In this document: positions 26,628 through 36,777 of the stretch, one piece after another | How positions within the stretch are numbered: position 1 is the first letter of the stretch | Layout of the letters: each line of letters starts with the position of its first letter | Source: Colivivens sp963640465 | GTDB lineage: Bacteria; Bacteroidota; Bacteroidia; Bacteroidales; Bacteroidaceae | Length of the DNA stretch: 64,000 nucleotides | NCBI GenBank assembly: GCA_963640465.1 | Contig: CAVHYP010000002.1 | Span: 29,517-93,516 of the forward strand | Direction of reading: 5' to 3' | The notes under the pieces: generated by a model | The model's database searches: none | Told to the model about the DNA's origin: nothing | The model's input: only the letters and a program-made list of their open reading frames with translations | Translations under genes and position numbers: made by a program

Positions 26628-29456
26628 TTATTTCTTCAATACTATGTTGATCATCTTGCCCGGAACCACGATGGTCTTCACCACCTGGAATCCTTCAAGC
26701 CATTTCTGCGACTGTGGGTCAGCCATTGTTGCGTCAATGATGGCTTGCTGGGCTGTTTCTACTGGGAATTCCATCTGGAAACGTGCCTTGCCGTTGAATG
26801 CCACCATCATCTTCATGCTGTCTTCCTTGAGGTAGTCCTCGTTGAATTCGGGCCATTTTGCATCACACACTGTGCCGGTGTGTCCCGACATTTCCCACAG
26901 CTCTTCTGTCATGTGAGGGCAGAATGGGGCGATGAGTACAGTCAGTGTGTCTTTCACTTCCTTGCTTGATGTCTTCAGTTTTGTCAGCTCGTTGAGGCAA
27001 ATCATAAAAGCAGCGATACTTGTGTTGTATGAGAACTGCTCGATGTCGCCTGTCACCTTTTTAATAAGGGTGTGCAGTGACTTCAGCTCTTCTTTGCTTG
27101 CTTTTTCTGCGGTGGAATCGGCAGTCATATAGTTCCACAGCTTCTTTAGGAATCGGTGGCAACCATCGATGCCGTTGGTGTCCCAAGGTTTGCTCTGTTC
27201 CACTGGTCCGAGGAACATCTCGTAGAGGCGGAGCGTATCTGCACCGAATTTCTCTACAATCATGTCGGGATTGACCACGTTGAACATTGACTTCGACATC
27301 TTCTCCACTGCCCATCCGCAGACGTATTTGCCGTCATCGTTGAGCACGAATTCAGCGTTGTTGTATTCCGGGCGCCAGGCTTTGAATGCTTCCACGTCGA
27401 GAATGTCGCCGCTGACGATGTTCACGTCCACGTGTATCGGTGTCACGTCGTAGCCGTCTTTCTTGTCGAGGCTCACGAATGTGTTGGTGTCTTTTATTCT
27501 GTAGACGAAATTGCTTCGTCCCTGAATCATTCCCTGGTTTATGAGCTTCTGGAATGGTTCTTCCTTCACGCTCACGCCCATATCGAACAAGAACTTGTTC
27601 CAGAAACGGCTGTAAATCAGGTGGCCGGTGGCATGTTCGCTTCCTCCTACGTAGAGGTCTACGCTTTGCCAGTATTCAACTGCTTCTTTTGACACTAGTG
27701 CCTTGTCGTCGTGTGGGTCCATGTAGCGGAGGTAATATGCTGATGAACCTGCGAAGCCTGGCATGGTGTAGAGCTCGATGTGGAACACTGTCTTTTCGTC
27801 AATCAATGAGTTGCTTACTATCTTATGGTTCACTTCGTCCCAACCCCAGCATGCGGCGTTGCCAAGTGGTGGTTCGCCTGTTTCTGTAGGTAAGAACTTG
27901 TCCACTTCCGGCAGTTTCACTGGCAGACAATCTTCCGGAATCATTGTAGGTATGCCATTCTTGTAGTAAACAGGGAATGGCTCGCCCCAGTATCTCTGAC
28001 GTGAGAAGATGGCATCGCGCAGACGGTAGTTTACTTTCACGCGTCCCAATTCTTGTTCGGTCACGAATTTCTTGGTCGCTGCAATTGCCTCCTTCACGGT
28101 GAGTCCGTTGAGCGAGAATCCCTTGTAGGCAGCCTTGCCTTCCATCGGTGAATTCATCACGATTCCGTCCTTTGCATCGTAGCTTTCTTCGCTCACATCA
28201 GCTCCTTCAATCAATGGTACAATCGGCAGATCAAAATGTTTTGCGAAGGCATAGTCACGGCTGTCGTGGGCTGGCACTGCCATGATTGCACCGGTACCAT
28301 ACCCTGCCAGAACGTACTCTGCCACATAGATAGGACACTTGTCGCCTGTTATCGGGTTTATGCCATAGGCTCCGGTGAATACACCGGTCACGGTGTGGTC
28401 AATCATGCGCTCGCGTTCGGTACGTCCCTTCACATATTTGATGTATGCATCCACGTCCTTGCGCTGTTCGGCTGTCGTAACCTTGTCTACAAGCTCACTT
28501 TCGGGTGCAAGCACGAAGAAGGTCACGCCAAACATTGTGTCGGCACGAGTGGTGAATATGGTGAAATCAACGTCGGAGTCTGCTACTTTTATCTTTATTT
28601 CGGTTCCTTCCGAACGTCCAATCCAGTTTTTCTGTGTTTCTTTGATGGAATCGCTCCAGTCGATGGATTCGAGCCCGTCGAGCAGGCGCTGCGCATATGC
28701 GGACACGCGCAGACACCACTGGCGCATCTTCTTCTGTTCCACTGGATAACCGCCGCGGAGGCTCACTCCGTCCACGACTTCATCGTTGGCAAGTACCGTT
28801 CCGAGCTTCGGACACCAGTTCACCATCGTCTCTCCCAAGAACGCTATGCGGTAGTTCATCAGCGTGTCGCTCTTCTGCTTCTCGTCCATTGAGTTCCATT
28901 CGTCGGCACTGAATTCGATTTCTTCGCTGCAAGCTACGTCGATTCCTTCCGTGCCCTTTTCCTCGAAGTGCTTGATGAGTCGTTCGATTGGCTGGGCTGA
29001 CTGACACTTGTTGCAATAAAAGGAGTTGAACATCTTCTGAAATGCCCACTGGGTCCAGTGGTAGTATGAAGGGTCGCACGTGCGCACTTCGCGGTCCCAG
29101 TCGAAGCTGAATCCGATTTTGTCGAGTTGCTCACGATAACGTGCAATGTTGGTGTTCGTCGTCACTTCCGGATGCTGTCCTGTCTGTATGGCGTATTGCT
29201 CTGCTGGCAGTCCGTAAGCATCATAGCCCATCGGGTTCAGTACATTGAATCCCTGTAGCCTTTTGAACCGTGCATAGATATCGCTTGCAATGTATCCCAA
29301 CGGGTGACCAACATGCAACCCTGCTCCCGAAGGGTAGGGGAACATGTTGAGTACATAATACTTCTTTCTGTTGACATCCTCAGTTACGTGGTACACCTTG
29401 TCTTCCACCCATCGTTTCTGCCATTTCTTTTCAATCTCCTTGAAATTGTATTCCAT
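26628..29456 (-). CDS. leuS: Leucine--tRNA ligase
   Basis: A 942-residue class I synthetase for tRNA-Leu. HIGH appears in PYPSGAGLHVGHPLGY and KMSKS in EKMSKSMFNVVNPD. The CP1 editing domain contains TTRADTMFGVTF and the conserved GTGAIMAVPAHDSRDYAF. The length is somewhat above the 860-residue E. coli enzyme, as usual in Bacteroidetes. It has its own promoter box (TATATTTG at 29514-29507 on the minus strand) and lies 12 bp upstream of the YitT-fusion gene, so porZ-rdgB-YitT may be read from here. Confidence 0.97.
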   Translation of the reverse strand: MEYNFKEIEKKWQKRWVEDKVYHVTEDVNRKKYYVLNMFPYPSGAGLHVGHPLGYIASDIYARFKRLQGFNVLNPMGYDAYGLPAEQYAIQTGQHPEVTTNTNIARYREQLDKIGFSFDWDREVRTCDPSYYHWTQWAFQKMFNSFYCNKCQSAQPIERLIKHFEEKGTEGIDVACSEEIEFSADEWNSMDEKQKSDTLMNYRIAFLGETMVNWCPKLGTVLANDEVVDGVSLRGGYPVEQKKMRQWCLRVSAYAQRLLDGLESIDWSDSIKETQKNWIGRSEGTEIKIKVADSDVDFTIFTTRADTMFGVTFFVLAPESELVDKVTTAEQRKDVDAYIKYVKGRTERERMIDHTVTGVFTGAYGINPITGDKCPIYVAEYVLAGYGTGAIMAVPAHDSRDYAFAKHFDLPIVPLIEGADVSEESYDAKDGIVMNSPMEGKAAYKGFSLNGLTVKEAIAATKKFVTEQELGRVKVNYRLRDAIFSRQRYWGEPFPVYYKNGIPTMIPEDCLPVKLPEVDKFLPTETGEPPLGNAACWGWDEVNHKIVSNSLIDEKTVFHIELYTMPGFAGSSAYYLRYMDPHDDKALVSKEAVEYWQSVDLYVGGSEHATGHLIYSRFWNKFLFDMGVSVKEEPFQKLINQGMIQGRSNFVYRIKDTNTFVSLDKKDGYDVTPIHVDVNIVSGDILDVEAFKAWRPEYNNAEFVLNDDGKYVCGWAVEKMSKSMFNVVNPDMIVEKFGADTLRLYEMFLGPVEQSKPWDTNGIDGCHRFLKKLWNYMTADSTAEKASKEELKSLHTLIKKVTGDIEQFSYNTSIAAFMICLNELTKLKTSSKEVKDTLTVLIAPFCPHMTEELWEMSGHTGTVCDAKWPEFNEDYLKEDSMKMMVAFNGKARFQMEFPVETAQQAIIDATMADPQSQKWLEGFQVVKTIVVPGKMINIVLKK

Positions 29457-29506
29457 CTTTTTCGGTTGTTTGTTTCGTCAATCTACTTTATTCCTAATTT
29501 AATTTG

Positions 29507-29514
29507 CAAATATA
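29507..29514 (-). promoter_or_regulatory. -7 promoter box of leuS
   Basis: TATATTTG on the minus strand, 51 bp before the leuS start, matches TAnnTTTG. The long divergent spacer to xylB (29457-30488) otherwise holds only the triplet repeat at 30103-30166; no convincing gene is seen. Confidence 0.6.
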
Positions 29515-30102
29515 CGAAATAAATGGCAATGATAAGTTCTCTTTGCCCAAAATCTCTCTATATAATGAATTTGTATCATGCTTTATGTTTCGTTTTGCAA
29601 TGTGGGCAGCAAGAGCGGGACTTATATTGAGTGTGGAGAAACATGAAAAAGAGGGTGTTGCACATCGAGCGTGTGGGTCATTGGGGTTGGCGCAAGAGCC
29701 CTTGCGTTTGATTCTGTTGCATGGCGTGAATTTATTCAATAAAAGGTCTCGGTTAAAGTAGGAATGTTTGAGTGAGGTGTGCAGTGGAGAGGCGTAATCA
29801 GAAATGAACAGTCCTTGATTTTTACATTATCGAGTGAAAGTGGATGAATACGAACGAGGTTTTGTGCCCGGCTTTATATATAATAAGGTGTATGTAATCG
29901 ATGCTCGAATGACGATATTCGCAAGCGGGCGCTCGAGCGTATTGCACTAGAAGCTGGGGACAACTGCAAAAATACAGTGTTTGAAACGCTCGAATGTTGG
30001 GACTAGAGAGGTCGAAAGATAAGGAAATAATGAAATGTTAAATTTGGGAGTTTTTTGTGCTTTGTAATGAGGAATACAAGACCCGTAAAACAGCTCGTTT
30101 TA

Positions 30103-30166
30103 TTTTCCTAGTCAGAGAAATTTATTTTCCTGGTCAGAGAAAAAATTTTTTCCAGTCAGAAAAAAA
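30103..30166. repeat. Dispersed triplet repeat, copy 2
   Basis: Three units with the core CTAGTCAGAG, CTGGTCAGAG and CCAGTCAGAA between T-rich and A-rich arms, at about 30103-30120, 30124-30145 and 30146-30166. Same element as at 3898-3956 and 46853-46920. It lies between divergent leuS and xylB. Confidence 0.8.
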
Positions 30167-30453
30167 CTGGGTAGTATGGCGCAAAATGGAGTGTAGAAAG
30201 AAGATTTTGCAAATATAGTCAAAATGTCGGATAAGATTGATTTATTTTGGATGGAGGGTGTCTCTTTTCAGTCATCTCCCGTAGAAAGGAAGTGCCCAGC
30301 GATATAAACCCGAGTGTTGTAGGAAACAAAAGACATGTTTATACCATCGATAAAATCGTAACAAAATTATATGCCAAACGTGCACAATCAACGATTGATA
30401 CAAAAATGTAAGCCAATGGTTCAAAAGACGGAACCATGTAAGTGGAAATGTAG

Positions 30454-30461
30454 TATCTTTG
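30454..30461 (+). promoter_or_regulatory. -7 promoter box of xylB
   Basis: TATCTTTG followed by CA lies 27 bp before the xylB start and matches TAnnTTTG; no good TTTG is seen 19-21 bp upstream, which may indicate dependence on an activator. Confidence 0.6.
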
Positions 30462-30488
30462 CATTTGAAATAATAACTAGTAACGAAC

Positions 30489-31976
30489 ATGTATTTATTA
30501 GGCTACGACATTGGGACATCATCAATCAAAGCGTCACTTGTCGATATAACTACAGGCAAATGTGAGGCTTCTGCGTTCTATCCGGAGACAGAGGCTGAAA
30601 TCATCGTAAAAAACACCGGATGGGCTGAGCAAAACCCGGAGGACTGGTGGACAAACCTCAAGCATGCTACATGCAAACTGGAGATCCAGCAACCGGGCAA
30701 ACTGAAGGAGGTGAAGGCAATCGGCATCAGCTACCAGATGCACGGACTGGTCTGCGTGGACAAAGCAGGCAAGGCAATACGCCCAAGCATCATATGGTGT
30801 GACAGCCGTGCCGTGCCCTATGGTAACAAAGCGTTCGATGGAATCGGTCACGAGAAATGCCTGAGCCATCTGCTGAATTCACCGGGAAATTTCACTGCAG
30901 CCAAGTTGGCGTGGGTGAAGGAGAACGAACCCGAATCGTATGCGAAGATTTACAAAATCATGCTCCCGGGCGATTTCATTGCAATGAAACTGAGCGGTGG
31001 AATCATTAATACCACAATCTCCGGACTGTCGGAAGGCATGTTCTGGGACTTCAAGGAGAACAGCATAAGCAAGGATGTGATGAATTACTTCGGATTCAGC
31101 GAAAGTCTGATTCCAGACATCGTTCCCACTTTCTCCATCCAGTCAGAGGTGTGCAAGGCTGTTGCCGATGAAATCGGTGTATCGGCGGGAATACCAATCG
31201 CTTACAGGGGCGGCGACCAACCGAACAATGCCCTGTCGCTCAACGTGATGAAACCAGGTGAAGTGGCTGCAACTGGCGGAACATCGGGCGTGGTGTACGG
31301 AATACTTGGAGAAGTGAACTACGACAAGTTGTCGCGCGTCAACACCTTTGCCCATGTTAATCACAACCAACTCGACACACGACTGGGCGTACTCCTGTGC
31401 ATCAACGGAACAGGAATACTCAATGCATGGATGAAACGCAACGTGGCACCGGAAGGATCGGACTATCAGACCATGAACCAGTTGGCAGATCAGGCACCGA
31501 TTGGTGCAGAAGGACTCTCCATCATTCCGTTTGGGAACGGTGCAGAGCGACTCTTGCAGAATAAAGACACTGGTTGCAGCATTCACGGTCTCAACTTCAA
31601 TATCCACAAGAAACAGCATCTCATACGTGCGGCTCAGGAAGGCATCGTCTTCTCCTTTGCCTACGGCATGGACATCATGCGACAGATGGGAATGGAAATC
31701 AAGACCATCAAGGCAGGTCATGCCAACATGTTCCTCAGTCCGATGTTTGTTCGCACACTGGCAAGCGTGACAGGAGCGACAATCGAACTGTACGACACCG
31801 ACGGAGCAGCAGGAGCCGCCAAAGGTGCGGGCATAGGAGCTGGATTCTATCACGACAGCGACGAGGCATTCGCCACTCTGCGCCATCATGCAACCGTCAA
31901 GCCAGATTCCGAGAACTTGAACGCTTACAAGGAAGCATACAAGCGCTGGACTAAAGTCCTGGAACAGTACATCTAA
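30489..31976 (+). CDS. xylB: Xylulokinase
   Basis: A 495-residue FGGY-family sugar kinase that phosphorylates D-xylulose to xylulose 5-phosphate for the pentose phosphate pathway. The N-terminal phosphate loop is LLGYDIGTSSIKASLVD, the xylulokinase-type substrate block is GISYQMHGLVCVD, and the C-terminal ATP-binding region holds IKAGHANMFLSPMF and TDGAAGAAKGAGIGAG. The length is normal. It is the first gene of a xylB-xylA pair; no xylose transporter or XylR is in the window. Confidence 0.93.
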   Translation: MYLLGYDIGTSSIKASLVDITTGKCEASAFYPETEAEIIVKNTGWAEQNPEDWWTNLKHATCKLEIQQPGKLKEVKAIGISYQMHGLVCVDKAGKAIRPSIIWCDSRAVPYGNKAFDGIGHEKCLSHLLNSPGNFTAAKLAWVKENEPESYAKIYKIMLPGDFIAMKLSGGIINTTISGLSEGMFWDFKENSISKDVMNYFGFSESLIPDIVPTFSIQSEVCKAVADEIGVSAGIPIAYRGGDQPNNALSLNVMKPGEVAATGGTSGVVYGILGEVNYDKLSRVNTFAHVNHNQLDTRLGVLLCINGTGILNAWMKRNVAPEGSDYQTMNQLADQAPIGAEGLSIIPFGNGAERLLQNKDTGCSIHGLNFNIHKKQHLIRAAQEGIVFSFAYGMDIMRQMGMEIKTIKAGHANMFLSPMFVRTLASVTGATIELYDTDGAAGAAKGAGIGAGFYHDSDEAFATLRHHATVKPDSENLNAYKEAYKRWTKVLEQYI

Positions 31977-32023
31977 GCAGAAGCAGGTCATGCAACAGAA
32001 CAGCATTGCATGACAGACTCGCT

Positions 32024-32065
32024 TTCACAGACGTACATTCACAGGCGTACGTTCACAGGCGTATG
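32024..32065 (+). repeat. 14-bp direct repeats in the xylB-xylA spacer
   Basis: Three consecutive units, TTCACAGACGTACA, TTCACAGGCGTACG and TTCACAGGCGTATG, begin at 32024, 32038 and 32052 with an exact 14-bp period. Confidence 0.8.
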
Positions 32066-32110
32066 TTATATAGTAGGTGTATATTACATAAATCATTAAA
32101 TACAATCATT

Positions 32111-33430
32111 ATGGCAAAAGAATTTTTCCCTGAAATCAAGAAGATTCCTTTTGAAGGAAAGGACTCCAAGAATCCAATGGCATTCCACTATTACGATGCC
32201 GAAAAAGTTATCATGGGCAAGAAAATGAAGGATTGGTTGCGCTTTGCGATGGCATGGTGGCACACTCTCTGTGCTGAAGGCGGAGACCAGTTCGGTGGCG
32301 GTACAAAGACCTTCCCATGGAACACAGGCGCAAACGCAGTGGAAATTGCAAAGAACAGAGCTGATGCAGGCTTCGAAATCATGGAAAAGCTTGGCATCGA
32401 GTACTATTGCTTCCACGATGTTGACCTCGTAGACGAGGGCGACAGCATCGAAGAGTATGAAGCAAACATGAAGGCAATTGTAGAGTACCTGAAGGAGAAG
32501 ATGGCAGCAACAGGCAAGAAACTGCTTTGGTCTACTGCCAACGTCTTCGGCAACAAGCGCTACATGAACGGTGCAAGCACAAACCCTGACTTCGATGTAG
32601 TGGCTCGTGCAATCGTACAGATAAAGAACGCAATGGACGCAGGTATGACTCTCGGTGCAGAGAACTACGTATTCTGGGGAGGACGCGAAGGCTACATGAG
32701 CATTCTCAACACCGACCAGAAGCGCGAGAAGGAGCACATGGCAACTATGCTCCGCATGGCACGCGACTATGCACGCTCAAAGGGCTTCAAGGGCACATTC
32801 CTCATCGAACCAAAGCCAATGGAACCGACAAAGCACCAGTATGATGTCGACACAGAGACAGTGGTAGGCTTCCTGAAAGCTCACGGACTCGACAAGGACT
32901 TCAAGGTGAACATCGAGGTGAACCACGCAACACTTGCAGGCCACACATTCGAACACGAGCTTGCAGTAGCCGTAGACAACGGAATGCTCGGAAGCATCGA
33001 TGCCAACAGAGGCGACTATCAGAACGGATGGGATACTGACCAGTTCCCTATCGACCAATACGAACTTGTACAGGCATTCATGCAGATTATCCGCAACGGT
33101 GGATTGGGCACAGGCGGTACAAACTTCGATGCAAAGACACGACGTAACTCAACAGACCTTGACGATATCATTATCGCCCACATCAGCGGTATGGATGCAA
33201 TGGCACACGCACTGGAAAACGCAGCCAAACTGCTCGAGGAATCTCCTATCAAGCAGATGGTAGCCGACCGTTACGCTTCATTCGACTCGGGCTTGGGCAA
33301 GAAGTTCGAGAACGGCGAGCTCACTCTCGAAGATGTGTACGAATACGGAAAGAAGAACGGCGAGCCTAAGATGACTTCTGGCAAGCAGGAACTCTTCGAG
33401 CGCATCGTTGCAACATACGCAGAGAACTAA
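32111..33430 (+). CDS. xylA: Xylose isomerase
   Basis: A 439-residue enzyme converting D-xylose to D-xylulose, matching the length of the Bacteroides-type (class II) enzyme. Visible active-site and metal blocks are YYCFHDVDLVDEGDS with the catalytic His and Asp, ENYVFWGGREGY with a metal Glu, EPKPMEPTKHQYD, and IDANRGDYQNGWDTDQFP with the metal aspartates. The start at 32111 (MAKEFFPEIKKIPF) is the family start; an upstream in-frame Met at 32006 would add a stretch translated from the 14-bp repeats. A terminator follows. Confidence 0.97.
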   Translation: MAKEFFPEIKKIPFEGKDSKNPMAFHYYDAEKVIMGKKMKDWLRFAMAWWHTLCAEGGDQFGGGTKTFPWNTGANAVEIAKNRADAGFEIMEKLGIEYYCFHDVDLVDEGDSIEEYEANMKAIVEYLKEKMAATGKKLLWSTANVFGNKRYMNGASTNPDFDVVARAIVQIKNAMDAGMTLGAENYVFWGGREGYMSILNTDQKREKEHMATMLRMARDYARSKGFKGTFLIEPKPMEPTKHQYDVDTETVVGFLKAHGLDKDFKVNIEVNHATLAGHTFEHELAVAVDNGMLGSIDANRGDYQNGWDTDQFPIDQYELVQAFMQIIRNGGLGTGGTNFDAKTRRNSTDLDDIIIAHISGMDAMAHALENAAKLLEESPIKQMVADRYASFDSGLGKKFENGELTLEDVYEYGKKNGEPKMTSGKQELFERIVATYAEN

Positions 33431-33460
33431 TTTCCAGAAGTACATACATAAACGCATAAA

Positions 33461-33499
33461 AAAGATGGAGGAGACCCGCGATGATCTCCTCCATTTTTC
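33461..33499 (+). terminator. Terminator after xylA
   Basis: A 10-bp stem (ATGGAGGAGA at 33465-33474, TCTCCTCCAT at 33485-33494) ends in TTTTT on the plus strand. An A-run before the stem would also let it act for the minus-strand gene that ends at 33561. Confidence 0.88.
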
Positions 33500-33515
33500 A
33501 TTATTGTTCTTGTAG

Positions 33516-33581
33516 ACTATCTTGCAAACAGCCTGGCATTGTCTTGCAAACAGCTTGAAATTATCTTACAAACAGCTTAAC
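33516..33581. repeat. 22-bp triplicated 3' end of the secreted HExxH protein gene
   Basis: Three units with a 22-bp period (33516, 33538, 33560) share the core ATCTTGCAAACAGC. The third includes the last six codons and the stop codon of the minus-strand gene (KLFVR-stop), so the gene's 3' end has been copied twice into the spacer. Confidence 0.8.
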
Positions 33582-36281
33582 AACATCCTTGTTGCCATCA
33601 TATTCGAAGGTAACGATGTAAAGTCCTGTTGGAATTCCTGTTGGCATTACAAATGAACCGTTGGCATTGACCTTGCCATTTGAAACTACGACTCCGGAAG
33701 CGCCAACCACACGAAGTTCAACACTGCTGGCATCTGCGCCGTTCAAGTCAACCTGTACGGTAGAACCTGGGCGAACATCACTTGAAAGGACTTTCACTCC
33801 TTCATGCTCGTATGGATTAGCCTCATCAGCCTTTACAGTCTCTATACCAGAAATCAGTTCCTCGTATACAGGGTCTGTGAGAGTCTTCTCGAAGCGATAC
33901 CACTGAATATTGGTTGCTGCAACTGCATTGGATCCCTTGCCCAAACGCAGACGATAGTCCCAGTGGTGCTTCAGCTGCTCTTCACCGGTATAAACGTAAT
34001 CGGTATTGACAACTACGCAAGTGATAACGCCATTGGCTGGCTTGTGGCTCAAATCAATGCTCATATTACCGCAACGTACAGGCTGGCTGTAATAGCAAGT
34101 ACCATTCTTGTCAGCATAGCAAAGGAGCGCGCGAAGGCTGGTGTCCTCGGGACGGAACTCTACATTTGCCACATCTCCGCTTACGTGGATAGGAATATAG
34201 TTGGCACCGCTCCAACCAGGGTTGGTCAGTGTGTCAGGAGCCATCCAACCGGCACTGTCGTTCAGTTCAACAGACTGGTAAGGAGTAAGAGTAGTAGGTT
34301 CTACATCAATCCAATATGGAGACCACTCAGCCTTGACTGATGTGCCGAAGCTGTTAATAGCCACCTGACGGTATGTGTCTCTCCATTCTCCGAGGTCGAA
34401 CCAAGCAAGACGGGCACGATACTGGGTGATGATGTCACGCATATTCTCGTCGCCGATTGATCCACCGATAGTTTCAAGCACGCGGTTCTTGCAGTTTCTC
34501 CAAATCCAAGGCACAACTCCGTTTCCACAAACCTGGGAGAGTACAAACGGGAAGGCATCTGCATACTGTACACCTCCGATGAGGTTTCTCCATGTGCAGA
34601 CTTGCTGTCCGCTGCTATTGTACATATTCACACGCTGAGCGGCAGGACCACCATAGGAACCATCCTGCAACCATCCGGAATAGCATTCGATTGGCATATG
34701 AGGCACGAGGACTGCTCCTGCATTCAAATATCCGGCTGTGCCGTGCAATCCGTCGCGTTCAGCATAGACTTGTCCCTGAAGCCAAGAGTTTCCTCCCTCA
34801 TGGAACCAAGACGAACCCTGGCAAGCATTGAGGTCGGCAAAGATTGCATGGATTCCTTCGTGAATCATGGCATTGCGTTGGTATTCGCCATCACTCCACT
34901 TGGAGTCAGCATCGTTGCGGAAACGGCTGAACGGATAGTAAGATGCCCATACGCAGGCATAATAGCCACCGTCAACACTTGTAGCGCTCTGATAACCGCC
35001 CTGCTCTGTGTTTGAAGTATTGTCGTTTGAAAGTCCGGAACCGAAGACATAGACGAATGACTTGTAGCCATTACGGGCACTCAAATCTGGCGGCCAACCC
35101 ATGACCTCACGCATATAGTAGAAATCATAGTCGTACTTGTCGACCATGTTCTTTGCAGCACCATAGACAGTGGCGGAGTCTGTTCCTACCTCTTTGTTCA
35201 GGTTGTCTCCCCAGAAAGCAGACCACCATCCACCATAAGGATTGTCCTCTGAATACTCACTTGCATAGTAATTGGCAGCCTTGCCATTCTGCTTTTTGAA
35301 GTTGTGAACCTTTGTCGGTCTTGCCAACGACGGGTATTCTGTATGAAAATCATATGTGAGCTGTGTATAGGTAGGCCATGTAACGAGTTCACCCGGCTTT
35401 TCCTGTACATCAACATAGTAGTAATAGCTCTTGATTACGAGTTTGTTGTTGCTATCAGTCAGACGTACAGTCAACTTATACTGACCGCCATCATCGTATT
35501 CGGCATTTTCGGTAAGGACGAAATCCTCGTCTTTAAAGCCGCGCTTGCTCTTGGTCACATCCTTCTTCTTTGAAGCGTCCCAATAGCATTTGCTCCACTG
35601 GTATTTGCCGGAAACATACTTGTTCTTGTCGATGATTTCGCATCCGAGAGTGATTTTGTCGCCTGCATTCACCTGTATGAAATTCTCGTGCTTTGGGTCC
35701 TGTTCGTTCTGGCGAACTACAGGGCGGACAAGCCAACCATCGGTTGTACTCTTTCGTCCAATCACCTCAGGTTGGTCATCAGTCACAGACATATCGCTGC
35801 CTGCTTCACTGATGGTGACATTGAACACATAGACAATGGTGTCGGTATTGTATACGAATGCTTCCTTCACAGTGTAGGTGTTTCCTGCTTCTGCATTTGC
35901 CTCAGCATTGTGTGACACCAGGAATTCGGGTGCATCCCACACCACCTTGATGCAATAGTTCTTTGACTTTGCAGTTGCAATTCCACTCTTGGTGAACCAG
36001 TGGCCTTGCTCGGAACTGTTGCCCGTTGTATTTCCCGTGTAGAAAGTTTCTTTCCCAGACGAACTGGTCCAAGTGGCTTTCAACGACAGGGCTGAAAGAG
36101 ATTTTGCACCGACAAGGCTCTTGACCAGAGTTTGCTTTACAGTGCACGAAGTAGCTGCAGTAGCATCCAACGGACGCTTCACGTCAAAAGTGTAAGTGTG
36201 CCTCTCTCCAGCAAATGACACGAGAGATGCCATTGCCATCAGAGACGCCAAACTCAGTTTGACAAGTAGAGTTTTCTTCAT
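33561..36281 (-). CDS. Secreted HExxH protein with type IX sorting end (putative metallopeptidase)
   Basis: A 906-residue exported protein with a signal peptide cut near SFAG-ERH. Residues about 170-300 look like an immunoglobulin-like beta domain (NAGDKITLGCEI ... GGQYKLTVRLTDSNN). The central domain holds HEGIH at 474-478 followed by FHEGGNSWLQ with His494/Glu495, fitting a zinc site HExxH plus a distal ligand. It resembles the DUF6055 group of secreted Bacteroidetes proteins. The C-terminus ends in a type IX sorting domain (GLYIVTFEYDGNKDVVK). Expected on the surface or outside the cell. Peptidase activity is inferred from the motif only. Confidence 0.75.
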   Translation of the reverse strand: MKKTLLVKLSLASLMAMASLVSFAGERHTYTFDVKRPLDATAATSCTVKQTLVKSLVGAKSLSALSLKATWTSSSGKETFYTGNTTGNSSEQGHWFTKSGIATAKSKNYCIKVVWDAPEFLVSHNAEANAEAGNTYTVKEAFVYNTDTIVYVFNVTISEAGSDMSVTDDQPEVIGRKSTTDGWLVRPVVRQNEQDPKHENFIQVNAGDKITLGCEIIDKNKYVSGKYQWSKCYWDASKKKDVTKSKRGFKDEDFVLTENAEYDDGGQYKLTVRLTDSNNKLVIKSYYYYVDVQEKPGELVTWPTYTQLTYDFHTEYPSLARPTKVHNFKKQNGKAANYYASEYSEDNPYGGWWSAFWGDNLNKEVGTDSATVYGAAKNMVDKYDYDFYYMREVMGWPPDLSARNGYKSFVYVFGSGLSNDNTSNTEQGGYQSATSVDGGYYACVWASYYPFSRFRNDADSKWSDGEYQRNAMIHEGIHAIFADLNACQGSSWFHEGGNSWLQGQVYAERDGLHGTAGYLNAGAVLVPHMPIECYSGWLQDGSYGGPAAQRVNMYNSSGQQVCTWRNLIGGVQYADAFPFVLSQVCGNGVVPWIWRNCKNRVLETIGGSIGDENMRDIITQYRARLAWFDLGEWRDTYRQVAINSFGTSVKAEWSPYWIDVEPTTLTPYQSVELNDSAGWMAPDTLTNPGWSGANYIPIHVSGDVANVEFRPEDTSLRALLCYADKNGTCYYSQPVRCGNMSIDLSHKPANGVITCVVVNTDYVYTGEEQLKHHWDYRLRLGKGSNAVAATNIQWYRFEKTLTDPVYEELISGIETVKADEANPYEHEGVKVLSSDVRPGSTVQVDLNGADASSVELRVVGASGVVVSNGKVNANGSFVMPTGIPTGLYIVTFEYDGNKDVVKLFVR

Positions 36282-36358
36282 GTTGTTTGAATATTAGTTT
36301 GTAGTAAATTGTTTTTTTAAACAGGTCCATTGGAATGGATTCAAAGACCACGTCAATG

Positions 36359-36366
36359 CAAAGGTA
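36359..36366 (-). promoter_or_regulatory. -7 promoter box of the secreted HExxH protein gene
   Basis: TACCTTTG on the minus strand, 78 bp before the start codon at 36281, matches TAnnTTTG. Confidence 0.6.
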
Positions 36367-36387
36367 CGAAAAAAAACGATATACGGG

Positions 36388-36777
36388 CTATATATCCAAG
36401 ATATTTCTCAAAATCCACCAAAGAACAAAGAGAATGGCAAAAGAAATCAAGGTATACTTACTATTTACTATCTTCTCAGCCCAGTCAAACTGATGCTGGG
36501 GATTGTACCACTCCGCCACAATTGCAAGTACACAGAGGGGAATGGATACGACGAAAAAATAATTGTATTGCAAAGCTTGCATTATGTCGCCATGCATCAA
36601 GCAGTGGAACGCACGCTGGATGCCACATGCTGGACACTGGTACCCGGTCAGTAGATGGAACGGACATTTCGGGAAGGGCAGTTCTGTGTTTGACGGGTCG
36701 AACACAGAATAAACGATTCCTGCCATCACGAGGATGGTAGGGACGAGTATCGGCATTATTCTTTTGTTACTATCCAT
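36388..36777 (-). CDS. DUF2752 membrane protein
   Basis: A 129-residue protein with three predicted spans and the family's cysteine-containing block CPFHLLTGYQCPACGIQRAF near residue 40. DUF2752 proteins are widespread in Bacteroidetes and Actinobacteria and have no settled function. ATG at 36777 is preferred over the TTG one codon upstream. It follows the dispanin-like gene on the same strand; such pairs (CD225-DUF2752) recur in Bacteroidales, suggesting a shared membrane role. Confidence 0.82.
   Translation of the reverse strand: MDSNKRIMPILVPTILVMAGIVYSVFDPSNTELPFPKCPFHLLTGYQCPACGIQRAFHCLMHGDIMQALQYNYFFVVSIPLCVLAIVAEWYNPQHQFDWAEKIVNSKYTLISFAILFVLWWILRNILDI

Noticed and set aside
29504..29761. 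85-codon plus-strand frame between leuS and xylB
   Set aside because: It runs over the leuS promoter box and lacks any family features.
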